DNA from: Sabethes cyaneus
Taxonomy: Eukaryota > Arthropoda > Insecta > Diptera > Culicidae
Reading direction: 5' to 3'
DNA: 64,000 bases
Assembly: GCF_943734655.1 (NCBI RefSeq)
Contig: NC_071355.1
Span: forward strand, 226,305,027 to 226,369,026
Below, one piece after another: positions 1 through 10,779 of this stretch. Both the position numbers and the translations under genes were made by a program. The notes below the pieces were generated by a model. The model did no database searches, had not been told where the DNA came from, and saw only the letters and a list, made by a program, of their open reading frames with translations. Position 1 is the stretch's first letter. Each line of letters starts with the position of its first letter.

Positions 1-734
1 TCCACTCAATTGCGAAACTACCGTCATCTGTAGAACAAACCTGCTGGAAAGGGAACTCGCACCTATGTGAAACACGCGCTGCTCCTGGGAAGGTACTGTT
101 CATCAACGTTGACCGTTCGGTCTGATTGTATGCGAACAACGGTCAGTTTAGCTAGTTTAGCATACTCTACAGTGGGACTTCATCATGGCCCACTCCAGCA
201 CCGAGCGAGCATCCCTGGGGAGATCGGGAAGGAAGGCTCGTGCTGGATGTTTTCATTCCGCTCGGTGTATCACGTTTCGTGCCTCCCAGATGCCGCGTTG
301 CACTGGGAAAAGAGTCAACAACAACTCTCGAATTGCAAACGATAACAAAAGTATTAGGGAAGTCAATCGAGCAGTGGTCCGATACCAGAGGTACGTGTCT
401 ATCGGCAGCATAACTCCTCAGTGAATGGTCTATTTTCCTAAATCTCCACAATAACATACCGTAAGCGCACCTGCTGATATATAAGATACAGACACATCCG
501 TCAGGCATTCGGAAGTTTTAATGTAACGCATATGTAGTTTCGTGTTTGCGTTCTTTATCGTACTATATCTGACTGAGTTTGACAAACATTTAGTCCCTTC
601 TGTCCAAAGGTAAAACGACGTTTGACTTCTGATTCGAAGCTAAATCGCAGCCAAGGTGTATTAAAATATTTGACCAATTTATGATTTTTGTTAAGACTTT
701 TTAAACAAACATAATTTTTTTCTGATTTTTGTTC
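1..734. other. Non-coding stretch, no gene recognised
   Basis: The first ~500 bases are of balanced composition and the rest is AT-rich. Overlapping short ORFs occur on both strands around positions 67-508, but none shows a recognisable domain or motif. I see no repeat structure here either. Confidence 0.5.
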
Positions 735-1629
735 TAGAAGTTTCTGTTCTGGTATTGGGTATGAAATGGGGAAGGCAAATAAGGAGTGTCCAATATAGCT
801 CTAGCCATCCCTAGCCCCTACCTAGCGCATCCACGTGGCCATACCTGGTAATGCTCTTTTGAGTAGCCAAGCTAGGAGGTGCGATGCAGGGTGGTTCCCG
901 GCTGCCTGATCTCAAAATCGAGGTTTTGGGCAGACGGCGGAGCCACACGACCTATTAACAAGGTCAGCATAAAATAAGTTATTTCAATTATTTTTTTCGT
1001 TTTAGCTAATGAAGTACCTCCTGCTATATAAAACTTTGGCCAATACGAGTGTTAATACTGCACATGGATATTGGATACCAGAAGAAAAAATTAAACAAAT
1101 TATTGGAAGCACTTATGGAAACTAAAAGGACGCAACTTTATTCCATTCGAAGGACTGCTGGTGAGATTGTTATATTTTTATCCATATATACCACATTTCA
1201 TAAATAAACTAGAATGGAGAAGAGGGAGGGACCATCAGAGCACTTGTTTGAAGCGGTGGGCCTGGGGAGAGTGAAACAGTCAACTTTCTAGGGTTAATCT
1301 TGACCCGATTAACAACACATCGTGGATAATGAGCGGGCTCTTCTCCCCACCTGCTGGAGTCATTCTGCATTAAGACGGTTTATTCAACGATTGGCTAGGC
1401 GACTTTGCTCTTGGAAGGAGATTCTCTAAATCCCTGGTACGTGTAAGTGATGTTACTTATCGACCAATTTCCTTTTTGGCCCTTCACGCAAGAGTTGGGA
1501 AGCATGACCAATCATTGAATATGTTCAACTCTTTTTGACATGATAGGCTCATTGCTATGAATGGATGTTCTGCTAAGGCAGGTGGTAGTACCATATATTC
1601 ATACTCATAGAAGTTTCTGTTCTGGTATT
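735..1629. mobile_element. Possible ~0.85-kb insertion flanked by 22-bp direct repeats
   Basis: A perfect 22-bp direct repeat beginning TAGAAGTTTCTG lies at 735-756 and again at 1608-1629. The sequences outside the two copies differ. The 851 bp between them (757-1607) is of different, less AT-rich character. This fits an insertion with a long target-site duplication, as non-LTR or retroposed sequences can make. I see no poly(A) tail, terminal inverted repeats or transposase. Inside, an exon-like open stretch at 1006-1125 follows a pyrimidine-rich TTTTAG acceptor-like site and has a GTGAG donor-like site downstream at 1161. Its C-terminal residues GYWIPEEKIKQIIGSTYGN look protein-like, but I do not recognise them. 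A segmental duplication is the main alternative. Confidence 0.35.
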
Positions 1630-2039
1630 TTAAGGCATGTTTTCATATTTTTCCATTTTTCAAAAGCAAGAGAAAGCTGAATCCTCAACTAGATTTGATG
1701 GTTGGCCAATTATTTTTTTGTATTGTTAGAAATGGTTTGGGACTAGAAAATCAGAAGGGTTGTGTACAAGACACGACCACATATATAGGTGACGCAGGAC
1801 TACATAAGTCTCTTTGTAGTGATAGTAGCATGTATTCATGCTTGTAATCTTTCGATTCTTCATATATACGTGCTGTATGCAACACATATATATGCTACAT
1901 GCATTGTATGTAACATTTATCAAAGTAGTAACATTGCATACGTTCAATTCTCAAAAGATTGCATTTGAAAACAATTTAATAAAATCAATAACACAAACTA
2001 TTGCTTTCCTGCTACCTTACTGAAATTAAAGATTGTTTT
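1630..2039. other. AT-rich intergenic DNA, no gene seen
   Basis: This is AT-rich sequence with short chance ORFs on both strands. No repeat family or conserved domain is apparent. Confidence 0.5.
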
Positions 2040-2830
2040 TTACCCATGGTTCCCCACGTTGAAGGGATTTCACCAATTCAATCCTATTTTATTAACAGCA
2101 CAGCTTTTCACTAAACTTCTAATGAAACGGCAAGCATGCGTATTAATACAGAGTCGTATTATAACCGAACACTACAGTTGCAGCACATTTTTCCAACACA
2201 GATATCAAATTCGCCGAGGTTTATTCGTCTCGCAGTAAAGAATTTGCGATCTGTTGAGGCAACGAACTTCTGTCATTTTTTCTGGCACGCTTCCCTAACA
2301 CAGACATCAAATTGGACTAGGTTTAATCGCGTTCGTAAGAAATCTGTTGGCACGAGGGGGCTTAATCACTCTTTCTGGCGTACTTCCCAAGCAAGGACAT
2401 CAAAATGGTCTAGGTTTAATCGCTGTGTTAAGAAATCTTGTTGAAATGAGGAAACTTTGTCACTTGTTTTGGCTTACTTCCCAAGCACAGATATCAAATT
2501 GGTATAGGCTTAGACATCGTAAAGAATCTTCCAACCAATCACGAAGCGAGAATTCTGGTAAAACATAGATTCATTATTTTTAATTTTTCAATAGTTCAAC
2601 ATCAAGAATCCATACTTTTCTTAATTTCGGTCAATTCTTAGCAGATTTTTCGATCGATTGGTGTAAGAATATTGAAAATCGATCGGAAAACCGCTGAGCT
2701 ATTAGCGCTCAAAACCTTTCATTTTTCGTGACGCTCGCATTTTTCGATTTTTTGGAATGACACCCTATCTCAAAACTTGCCGTATGACGTAGTCCTACGT
2801 CAAAACTAAATTCTATGGCAAACATACCAT
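2040..2830. repeat. Dispersed repeat with four degenerate ~93-102-bp tandem units
   Basis: The motif ACAGAYATCAAATTGG recurs with ATCAAA at about 2204, 2306, 2399 and 2493, a spacing of 102, 93 and 94 bp. Each time it is followed by variants of TAGGTTTAATCGC, a TCTGTTGRMACGAGGGGGCTT-like core and a CTTTCTGGCGTACTTCCCAAG-like core. The flank at 2690-2830 holds the palindrome GACGTAGTCCTACGTC and the phrase 'GGAATGACACCCT'. The same order of motifs recurs at 12110-12354 plus 15096-15480, and part of it near 59620-59760, so this is one dispersed family. The short ORFs across it (2136-2568) are not coding. Confidence 0.6.
2785..2802. repeat. Short perfect-arm palindrome TGACGTAG-TC-CTACGTCA
   Basis: Two 8-base arms are separated by TC. 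Related palindromes occur at 15453-15468 (same arm sequence) and 17776-17791 (one position changed in both arms). It belongs to the repeat family around it. Confidence 0.7.
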
Positions 2831-2939
2831 TTTTTCTTGCTCTTAATTTGTTTGAAAGATGAGTTAAACACGAATTAATTTAATATGCTTTTGAGCATTT
2901 TGAAATTTTCCATTCCGGATAAATCTACGTGCGCCAACC

Positions 2940-3830
<891 letters not shown>

Positions 3831-3922
3831 GCACCGTATATTAAACCGTTAAAACGTGTGAAATCAAAACATATCAATCAAATGTTGATTGTATTCAATG
3901 TATGAGATGTGTGTGATGTATG

Positions 3923-4134
3923 CATGTATGTATGTATGTATGTATGTATGTATGTATGTATGTATGTATGTATGTATGTATGTATGTATGTATGTATGTA
4001 TGTATGTATGTATGTATGTATGTATGTATGTATGTATGTATGTATGTATGTATGTATGTATGTATGTATGTATGTATGTATGTATGTATGTATGTATGTA
4101 TGTATGTATGTGTGTATGTATGTATGTATGTATG
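3923..4134. repeat. (ATGT)n tetranucleotide microsatellite, about 210 bp
   Basis: About 52 tetranucleotide units are interrupted once by TGTGTG near 4109-4114. All six frames are open across it only because the unit lacks stop codons. Confidence 0.97.
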
Positions 4135-4236
4135 TGATGACAATTTGCAATTTTAAAATTTGCAATGAAATTCAAGAAAAGTGAGAAACATGTCAATTGT
4201 CTGAAGTTTTTGAAGCCTCTTAGAGGAATACGAACT

Positions 4237-4430
4237 CTGAAATTAAAGAAAAGAAAAAACTTTTACCGACTAAATTCCACTATTTAATATTTATTCGTGA
4301 CAGATACGTATACGCTTTGAAATAAGACACTGATGAAGCCTGCACGTCGTAGATGAACTACGTATCTGTTGCAAATAAATATTAAATAGTAGGATTCAAT
4401 CGAAAAGTTTTTTCTTTTCTTTGATTTCAG
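4237..4430. mobile_element. Foldback MITE-like element with ~73-bp inverted arms
   Basis: Arms at 4237-4310 and 4359-4430 are inverted copies of each other with scattered mismatches. Both contain AAAGAAAAGAAAAAACTTTT, ACTATTTAATATTTATT and CAGATACGTA segments. The 48-bp centre includes 'GATGAAGCCTGCACGTCGTAG'. Almost the whole element can fold into one hairpin. I could not define a target-site duplication, so the superfamily is unassigned. Confidence 0.65.
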
Positions 4431-4508
4431 ATTTCAATTGTCATTTTCTTCACTTGCTGTTACTCACAATTGTACAAGAAAAGCAAAAAGCGAAGAAAAG
4501 CAGTTTAT

Positions 4509-5734
4509 TTAACCGTTATGTGTGCGACAAAAAAACACCTTTAGCAGGGCGACAAGGGTACCCGGGTACCCACAATTGATATTGTTATAACATCAACAAT
4601 TTTAAACCGATTTTGATGAAATAGGTGTCATTTGATTCGTTAATTTATCTAGTTTTGAATCATTCGGCCGTTTGGCCATTAAAAGACATACAGGGCCCGA
4701 AAATCCGGAATTCCGATAGAGTGTCCGCTGTGGGATAGAAAACTGATTGTATTGCAGGAAAATCAGTCATGCGAATTTAAAAACTCTAAAAATTCATACA
4801 ATGAACTATTTCATGTAATGAGATGAATCAGGTTGGCCATTCCGGAGTAGGTTCCTGTGGGGTCATGGGTGGCCAGTCTAGGATTGGAAGTAAAACCTAG
4901 CAATATGGGTATCAAAGTTCTTGGAATTAGTTCGGTAGGTGATATTTTTTACATTTCGAAGTATTTTGATTGGTTATTTCGAAAATGGTTTCTACGGGGT
5001 CACAGATGATACCGCAGGATTCAAGATAATGCTTAGCATTATCAGATCAGTTCAAAACGTAGAACCATCCGTTATACATTTGGAATCAATTCCGAAATTA
5101 TTAATAAGTACTAAACTGGCCATATCAGTTCAAAACATCTAAGAGATCCGCTAAACCAATTCTAGTATTGGGTTATGTACCCAACTGGCCATCTATAACC
5201 CTACAGGAACCCAATTCTGGAATGGCCAATGCGATCTAAAGTCACCAATTTATATAATAAGATGAAAAAAGGGTCCACAATGTCAAGTTCAAAGCTTATA
5301 GATTCGCTGAAAGCTGATATTCTTTCAAAACAAGCGGCTTCCTACGTTTTACCGGACGTTGCTCCGGAATTATCGATTCCCGGGAACTACATATCATTTG
5401 ATGGCCAAATGCTTTATCTAATCAAAACTAGATAAATGTACGAATCAAATGCCACTGGTTTCATCCAAATCGGTTCAAGATAGCCAAAGTTATGAACATA
5501 GCAAATCATGGGTACCCGGGTACCCTTGTCGCCCTCCTACGTAATAAAAAAATTCAAGTGCCTCTCATTGCTAATCCCCTTTATGGATATGCACCAAAAA
5601 ACCGCAATAACTTAAGATCAACGAGTTTTACAATGTCGCAAAATTTCAATGACGTATGTTTTAAATTGAATGAGTTATAACTATTTTAAAACTGAAAAGG
5701 TACCCGGGTACCCTGTTGCACACATAACGGTTAA
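4509..5734. mobile_element. TTAA-flanked piggyBac-like non-autonomous element
   Basis: TTAA lies at both edges (4509-4512 and 5731-5734), immediately outside the inverted repeat CCGTTATGTGTGC, which is followed by GACA on one side and AACA on the other. TTAA target duplication is the hallmark of the piggyBac superfamily. Longer subterminal inverted repeats (about 4545-4665 against 5420-5545) share AACCGATTT, CATTTGATTCGT and ATTTATCTAGTTTTGA. The 16-bp palindrome GGGTACCCGGGTACCC occurs at 4556-4571 and 5510-5525, with a 15-bp version at 5699-5713. Internal ORFs at 4939-5142 and 5229-5435 show no DDE or cysteine-rich transposase features, so mobilisation in trans is inferred. Confidence 0.72.
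4556..4571. repeat. 16-bp palindrome GGGTACCCGGGTACCC, left subterminal
   Basis: This perfect palindrome lies about 43 bp inside the left terminus of the TTAA-flanked element. The same motif at 5510-5525 and a 15-bp version at 5699-5713 lie on the right side. The repetition suggests a transposase or host-factor binding site, but that is inference. Confidence 0.8.
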
Positions 5735-5944
5735 GCATGTAGGTATAGTGGTGTATAGAATCAAAAATACTAGTGAGTTGATTTTTCCAAATAAATTTGT
5801 ACAAATTCCAAACAAATTCTGCGCATCAATAGATGCTCTTTTCAATCAATAGATACTAGAGCTTAGAAATGTTATATGAAAAATAGGAAGTAAACGTTGC
5901 AACTTTTGAGAAAATACAACTTTTAACGAAGTCCACGTTTAGGC

Positions 5945-6290
5945 ACAACTACATTTTCTGTTTGCATTGCGGGTTGCTGTGCAGCAGCAATTCGAACGAG
6001 TATCGGATGAATTTTTTTCTAGCACTGCAACCATGCCATCCTCGCTGGCGATTGGACTTCCGCCGAGCCGATATGAACGACCGACAGATCCGCCGACGCC
6101 CTTTAGCGGCGACCGAGCGCAACTCGGACAGGAACACTCCAGCTGGCTGTGGCTCCAAATGTTACCCAATACGCGAATATTTATTTTCAAAGCCGGTAGA
6201 AATTTTGTAAGATTTGTTTTCGTTAGTGATATTTTAAAGGACTGATGTCTTATGTCATGCATCATGTTTTAATAAATAAATAAAAAAAGA
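5945..6290 (+). other. Weakly coding-like fragment ending in an A-rich tail
   Basis: An open frame at 5967-6245 (92 aa) of higher GC than its surroundings encodes a Pro/Ser/Arg-rich peptide including 'LPPSRYERPTDPPTPF'. It is followed by AATAAATAAATAAAAAAAG (about 6272-6290), which looks like a polyadenylation signal with an A-rich end. A short retroposed cDNA fragment would explain both. I do not recognise the peptide, and the antisense frame is also open, so chance is a real alternative. Confidence 0.25.
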
Positions 6291-7560
6291 CAAGCACTGG
6301 GAATCATATCGATCGTATTTCCCATTATCAAGCATGTTTATGGCGCAGCTTTGGCACTATTTTTCGACCTCATCTTGTTTTCCTAACCCTCTAACATTGT
6401 AAAAACGATGCGATCAAGCTAATGACTATCTTTTCATGAAAGTACATTCAAAAGAAGCTCAAGTTTTGATTTTCATGCAAAAATAATTATCTGAAGGAGC
6501 GCTAGCTAAGAAATAGTTCCATTTCTCGTTTTCATATCTAATGCTCTATTCAGTAATTTTTTTCTAATTCAGATATATTGCAAAATTGAAGCCCAGCAAA
6601 CCAATAGTAAAATTTTGAGATCAATCATTTTGTTGTAGATATCCTTTTTCTTCAAAAGCGAAATATAATAATAATTTTTCTGGACTCTTGTTTTTCAAAG
6701 ATGCTAACTTTTGAATGCATGGTGTTAATATCAAAATATCAAAAAATCTGCTATGAACAAATACTTCATATTGTCAATTCAAAACAAGTTTCGTATGTGG
6801 CTCTGAAGCCCGAAAGTTAAGGCCGTCTGTAGACCCGTTAGAGGGTTAATTTCTAATTTTCTATACATATTCATTCAAGTCTGTAAAAATTATCTTTTGT
6901 GTTTACATTATTTTTCTATAAATATTATAAAACTAAATAAGGTGTTCATCAAGTAATATAAATGACGCTTACATGTATTTACGCACCTAAGGAAAGAAAA
7001 TATAATTATTCCACACAATACGTTGTGAATTTTACTGGCAAATAAGGATTTTGAGGAATACGGAACGGATATTTAAAAATATATTCTAATATAACATCTA
7101 TACATCTACAATTAAGTTCCTGAGAAATTAAATAATGATTATTGTGGCAGTAGAAAGGCTAGGTCACGCCGCTAGGTGGATTAATTCGGGTTTTTCTATT
7201 TATTGATTGATTATCAATCAGGTATCGGTTACCAAACGATTAGTTAAAACCATGTACCGAAATTTGTTAAAACTAAATATTCTCGCGACGCACGAAAATT
7301 GGCAAAAACAAATGTGCATATGATGGGCCCATTACATATACTTACTTGTGATGAGTCTTGTTCATACTGACCACCCTGAGCACACAGAAAAATATTTGTG
7401 TCAAAAAGCTGATCAAAATGAGAACTTAAAACGTTTCAATCCACTCCAATTGAACACCACTGTCTTCCCGTAATACCTCACGCAATGGGATGCTCATTTC
7501 ATCTTTATCTCTCTCCTTTTATGTCTCACTTTTCATGTCTTAGCTCTCAACTCTCATCCA
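6291..7560. repeat. AT-rich DNA with one culicid-type repeat fragment
   Basis: Mostly AT-rich single-copy-looking DNA without ORFs. At about 7145-7195 there is a phrase, 'TCACGCCGCTAGGTGGATTA', followed by ATTCGGGTTTTT. Its reverse complement recurs at about 9065-9090 (AAAACCCGATTTAATCCACC, then TAGTGGTGA). These are two opposite-orientation fragments of one dispersed repeat I associate with mosquitoes. Confidence 0.45.
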
Positions 7561-7576
7561 TCATTTATCATTTATC

Positions 7577-8544
7577 ATCTCTCATCTCTCATCTCTCATC
7601 TCTCATCTCTCATCTCTCATCTCTCATCTCTCATCTCTCATCTCTCATCTCTCATCTGTCATCTGTCATCTGTCATCTGTCATCTCTCATCTCTCGTCTC
7701 TCATCTCTCATCTCTCATCTCTCATCTCTCATCTCTCATCTCTCATCTCTCATCTCTCATCTCTCATCTCTCATCTCTCATCTCTCATCTCTCATCTCTC
7801 ATCTCTCATCTCTCATCTCTCATCTCTCATCTCTCATCTCTCATCTCTCATCTCTCATCTCTCATCTCTCATCTCTCATCTCTCATCTCTCATCTCTCAT
7901 CTCTCATCTCTCATCTCTCATCTCTCATCTCTCATCTCTCATTTCTCATCTCTCATCTCTCATCTCTCATCTCTCATCTCTCATCTCTCATCTCTCATCT
8001 CTCATCTCTCATCTCTCATCTCTCATCTCTCATCTCTCATCTCTCATCTCTCATCTCTCATCTCTCATCTCTCATCTCTCATCTCTCATCTCTCATCTCT
8101 CATCTCTCATCTCTCATCTCTCATCTCTCATCTCTCATCTCTCATCTCTCATCTCTCATCTCTCATCTCTCATCTCTCATCTCTCATCTCTCATCTCTCA
8201 TCTCTCATCTCTCATCTCTCATCTCTCATCTCTCATCTCTCATCTCTCATCTCTCATCTCTCATCTCTCATCTCTCATCTCTCATCTCTCATCTCTCATC
8301 TCTCATCTCTCATCTCTCATCTCTCATCTCTCATCTCTCATCTCTCATCTCTCATCTCTCATCTCTCATCTCTCATCTCTCATCTCTCATCTCTCATCTC
8401 TCATCTCTCATCTCTCATCTCTCATCTCTCATCTCTCATCTCTCATCTCTCATCTCTCATCTCTCATCTCTCATCTCTCATCTCTCATCTCTCATCTCTC
8501 ATCTCTCATCTCTCATCTCTCATCTCTCATCTCTCATCTCTCAT
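7577..8544. repeat. ~1-kb CTCTCAT heptanucleotide array
   Basis: A 7-bp unit, CTCTCAT, is repeated about 138 times with very high homogeneity. Variants cluster near the left edge: four CTGTCAT units at about 7656-7683 and a CTCGTCT unit near 7692. One ATTTCTC variant lies near 7941. Both edges decay into degenerate units (7500-7576 and 8545-8577). Because 7 is coprime to 3, one frame reads a 378-aa pseudo-protein of SSLISHL repeats, which is not a gene. The strands are strictly pyrimidine- and purine-biased apart from the A/T of CAT. Confidence 0.97.
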
Positions 8545-8653
8545 GTCTTATCTTTCATCTGTTATCTCTTATCTCTCGAAACGAAAATCAAAATTCACCA
8601 AATTATAAAAATTCAATATAATTTTAATTATAATTAAATAATTTTCATAATTT

Positions 8654-8745
8654 GCTGCCGACGAGTAACCATTGCCTGCTTGTTTTGTTCACACTCTGTG
8701 AACTGTGTGAACAAAACAAGCAGGCAATGGTTACTCGTCGGCAGC
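8654..8745. repeat. Perfect 41-bp inverted repeat with 10-nt loop
   Basis: Arms 8654-8694 and 8705-8745 are exact reverse complements (they start GCTGCCGACGAGTAACC and end GGTTACTCGTCGGCAGC). They flank the loop TCTGTGAACT. The arm sequence is complex, not simple repeat. A transcript from either strand would form a 41-bp perfect duplex. It starts 77 bp to the right of the degenerate end of the heptamer array. The origin could be a fold-back replication error, a tiny inverted duplication or a hairpin RNA locus; no arm mismatch suggests it is recent or maintained. Confidence 0.9.
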
Positions 8746-9450
8746 GGACGCAGCATTAACAATGTGCTAAGAAAATAGACTGACGAAAATGCGTCTGACG
8801 ATAGCCGAAGCATAGTAGCCAGAAACGTTGCGCAGATCGAGAAAAGAAGGGTTTTATTTCACCGAAAAATATCAATGAAACATATTATCAAAATTGTTAC
8901 GGTGACGGAAAATAAAAAGTAAAATTTAAGTAAGTTTTCCTACGTTTTTTCATGTTTCCACGGTGTGTAGACCAGGGAGATCTTCAATTTTTATATTTAT
9001 GTTTTTTTATCAAACAATTTTTTTGTGGATCTTCTTTGTCAAAAATATTCGATTTATTCGATTTAGGTAAAAAAACCCGATTTAATCCACCTAGTGGTGA
9101 AAGGAACCTTTGTTATACGGTCTTACTTGCTATTTGAGATAGAAACCGACACGTCTTCGGAGTATAATCCATCTATTGGTTAACGTTGCGTAGTGCGTTG
9201 GTTTTCATGAAATTTTTGAAAATTGAATACGTTTACAAAATTTGAACAAAATATGACCACTTATAAATTTTGATAGATCCTTTTTTCATGAAGTTGCTGA
9301 ATAAGGATAAGTAAGTTGTTAATAATTTGAGTAAGTGCAAGTAAAAGTAGGTTGTAAGAGCAAATATTATTCTTTAACATATACATTGCGTAGTAAAGGT
9401 CTAGTTTATAGATTTTTGAACTATGCATAATTTTCTGTAATGCCTATTTG
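8746..9450. repeat. Intergenic DNA with fragment of a dispersed repeat
   Basis: 8746-9060 shows nothing recognisable. About 9065-9200 carries 'AACCCGATTTAATCCACC' and 'TCTATTGGTTAACGTTGCG', the counterpart of the fragment at 7145-7195. The rest is AT-rich with short ORFs only. Confidence 0.4.
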
Positions 9451-9843
9451 CAGTGTTGGGCACCGCTAATTCGCTAATTCGCTAACCGACCAATCGAGAA
9501 ACGCTAGTTATACTTTAAAATTTATACTCAGACTAGCCGAATTGTTGCTGGGCCATGATTCCAAATGAAGTGCCGTCGTTTATTTTAAAATTAATAAACT
9601 GTAAAGCATTTTATCCATTATAATACGTTTTGATCTTAGGTAAATTAAGAAAAGCCATGTAATAAATGTAAATTACAAATAATTTGTACAGCGATAGATT
9701 ACAATGCAAGTTATTGCTATATGTTCAAAAATAAACAGTAACTGTTAATTTGCAGTTTGCGATTAGTGATTAGCGAAATTTCCACGATTATCGAGCAAAT
9801 TGTATCGGTTAGTGAATTAGCGAATTAGCGGTGCCCAACACTG
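9451..9843. mobile_element. hAT-type MITE (family C, copy 1), 393 bp
   Basis: The termini are long inverted repeats beginning CAGTGTTGGGCACCGCTAAT and continuing TCGCTAATTCGCTAACCGA with one mismatch. The element is bracketed by a perfect 8-bp direct repeat, CCTATTTG, at 9443-9450 and 9844-9851. An 8-bp duplication and CAGTG ends define the hAT superfamily. There is no coding capacity, so it is non-autonomous. A second copy in opposite orientation is at 13455-14030. TAATTCGC subterminal repeats are present at both ends. Confidence 0.92.
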
Positions 9844-9851
9844 CCTATTTG

Positions 9852-10779
9852 ATTCACACCAGTAAAGTTTTCTAGAATAAATTTCATCAATTTTTATTAA
9901 CCTTCGGTTACTCACGCTGTTGTATTTTGTATAACACGTGTAGGTTTTTGAACGCCATATTGTTATAAAGTTACAAATCGTTGTGTAACTAACGTATATT
10001 CTTCAATAAACTTGTTATGAGCAAAATGTCATAATTATTCAATGCATTAATACCTTAAATTGTTGGGAAAATAAATCAGCATAAACTACATCACAGAAAT
10101 GAAGCAATCAGCATATGATGTGTACCGGAATTGACCTGGAATTTTCTCTCGTTTCTTCATATGGAAAAATGGTGTCTGTATGCATCAAAACAATCAGCAA
10201 TAATGTAAAATGTTTAAAATGTATCCGTCTGTTGGTAGTCGAGTAATTCGGGGTCAAAATTAGGGTATTTTTTATAATCAAAGTTCTACAGTTCCTAAAC
10301 AAGCAAACATAGAGGTATATTATATTCAGCAAAGTTGTGTATTTTTACTATTTGTGCAACTTTGTAATACATGAAAAAGTCATACAACAATTACGAAAAG
10401 AGCTAAAATAAAAAACTGATTTCACTAATTCATATACAATAAATAATATTTTTCTAGCTTCGCTGAAGAGATAGGGGGTTACTGTCTTCAGCAAAATTTC
10501 TTGTAATAATATACTCTAAAACTTTGCAGAATACATCAATGTGTTATATTGAAACTGGAGAAAAATAATTTTTTTATTCCACTTTTAGGGGGATTAATCA
10601 AAATTTAAATTGCACCAGACAATAGAACTTTCAATTTCAAAAAATTCTTCCAAAGGTTCCATAAACCTAAAACCAAGTTTTCTTAGTCAAAACTCTAGTG
10701 CGCATGTCATTTTGGCTTTTGGCCATTGTGCGCGCGAATAACCCGTATTACAAAAGTTGGCGCGAGTGTTGGAGAGTTA
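9852..10779. other. AT-rich intergenic DNA
   Basis: No gene is seen. The stretch 10440-10700 has phrases such as 'CTTCAGCAAAATTTCTTG' that I associate with dispersed mosquito repeats, but I see no second copy in this window. Confidence 0.4.

Noticed and set aside
5229..5435. Transposase remnant within the TTAA element
   Set aside because: The 68-aa frame lacks any DDD or cysteine-rich motif of piggyBac transposases.
7577..8544. CRISPR-like array
   Set aside because: Units are contiguous 7-mers with no spacers and the context is eukaryotic.
7485..8621. 378-aa ORF of SSLISHL repeats
   Set aside because: It is the translation of the CTCTCAT heptamer array; there is no complexity and no flanking coding sequence.
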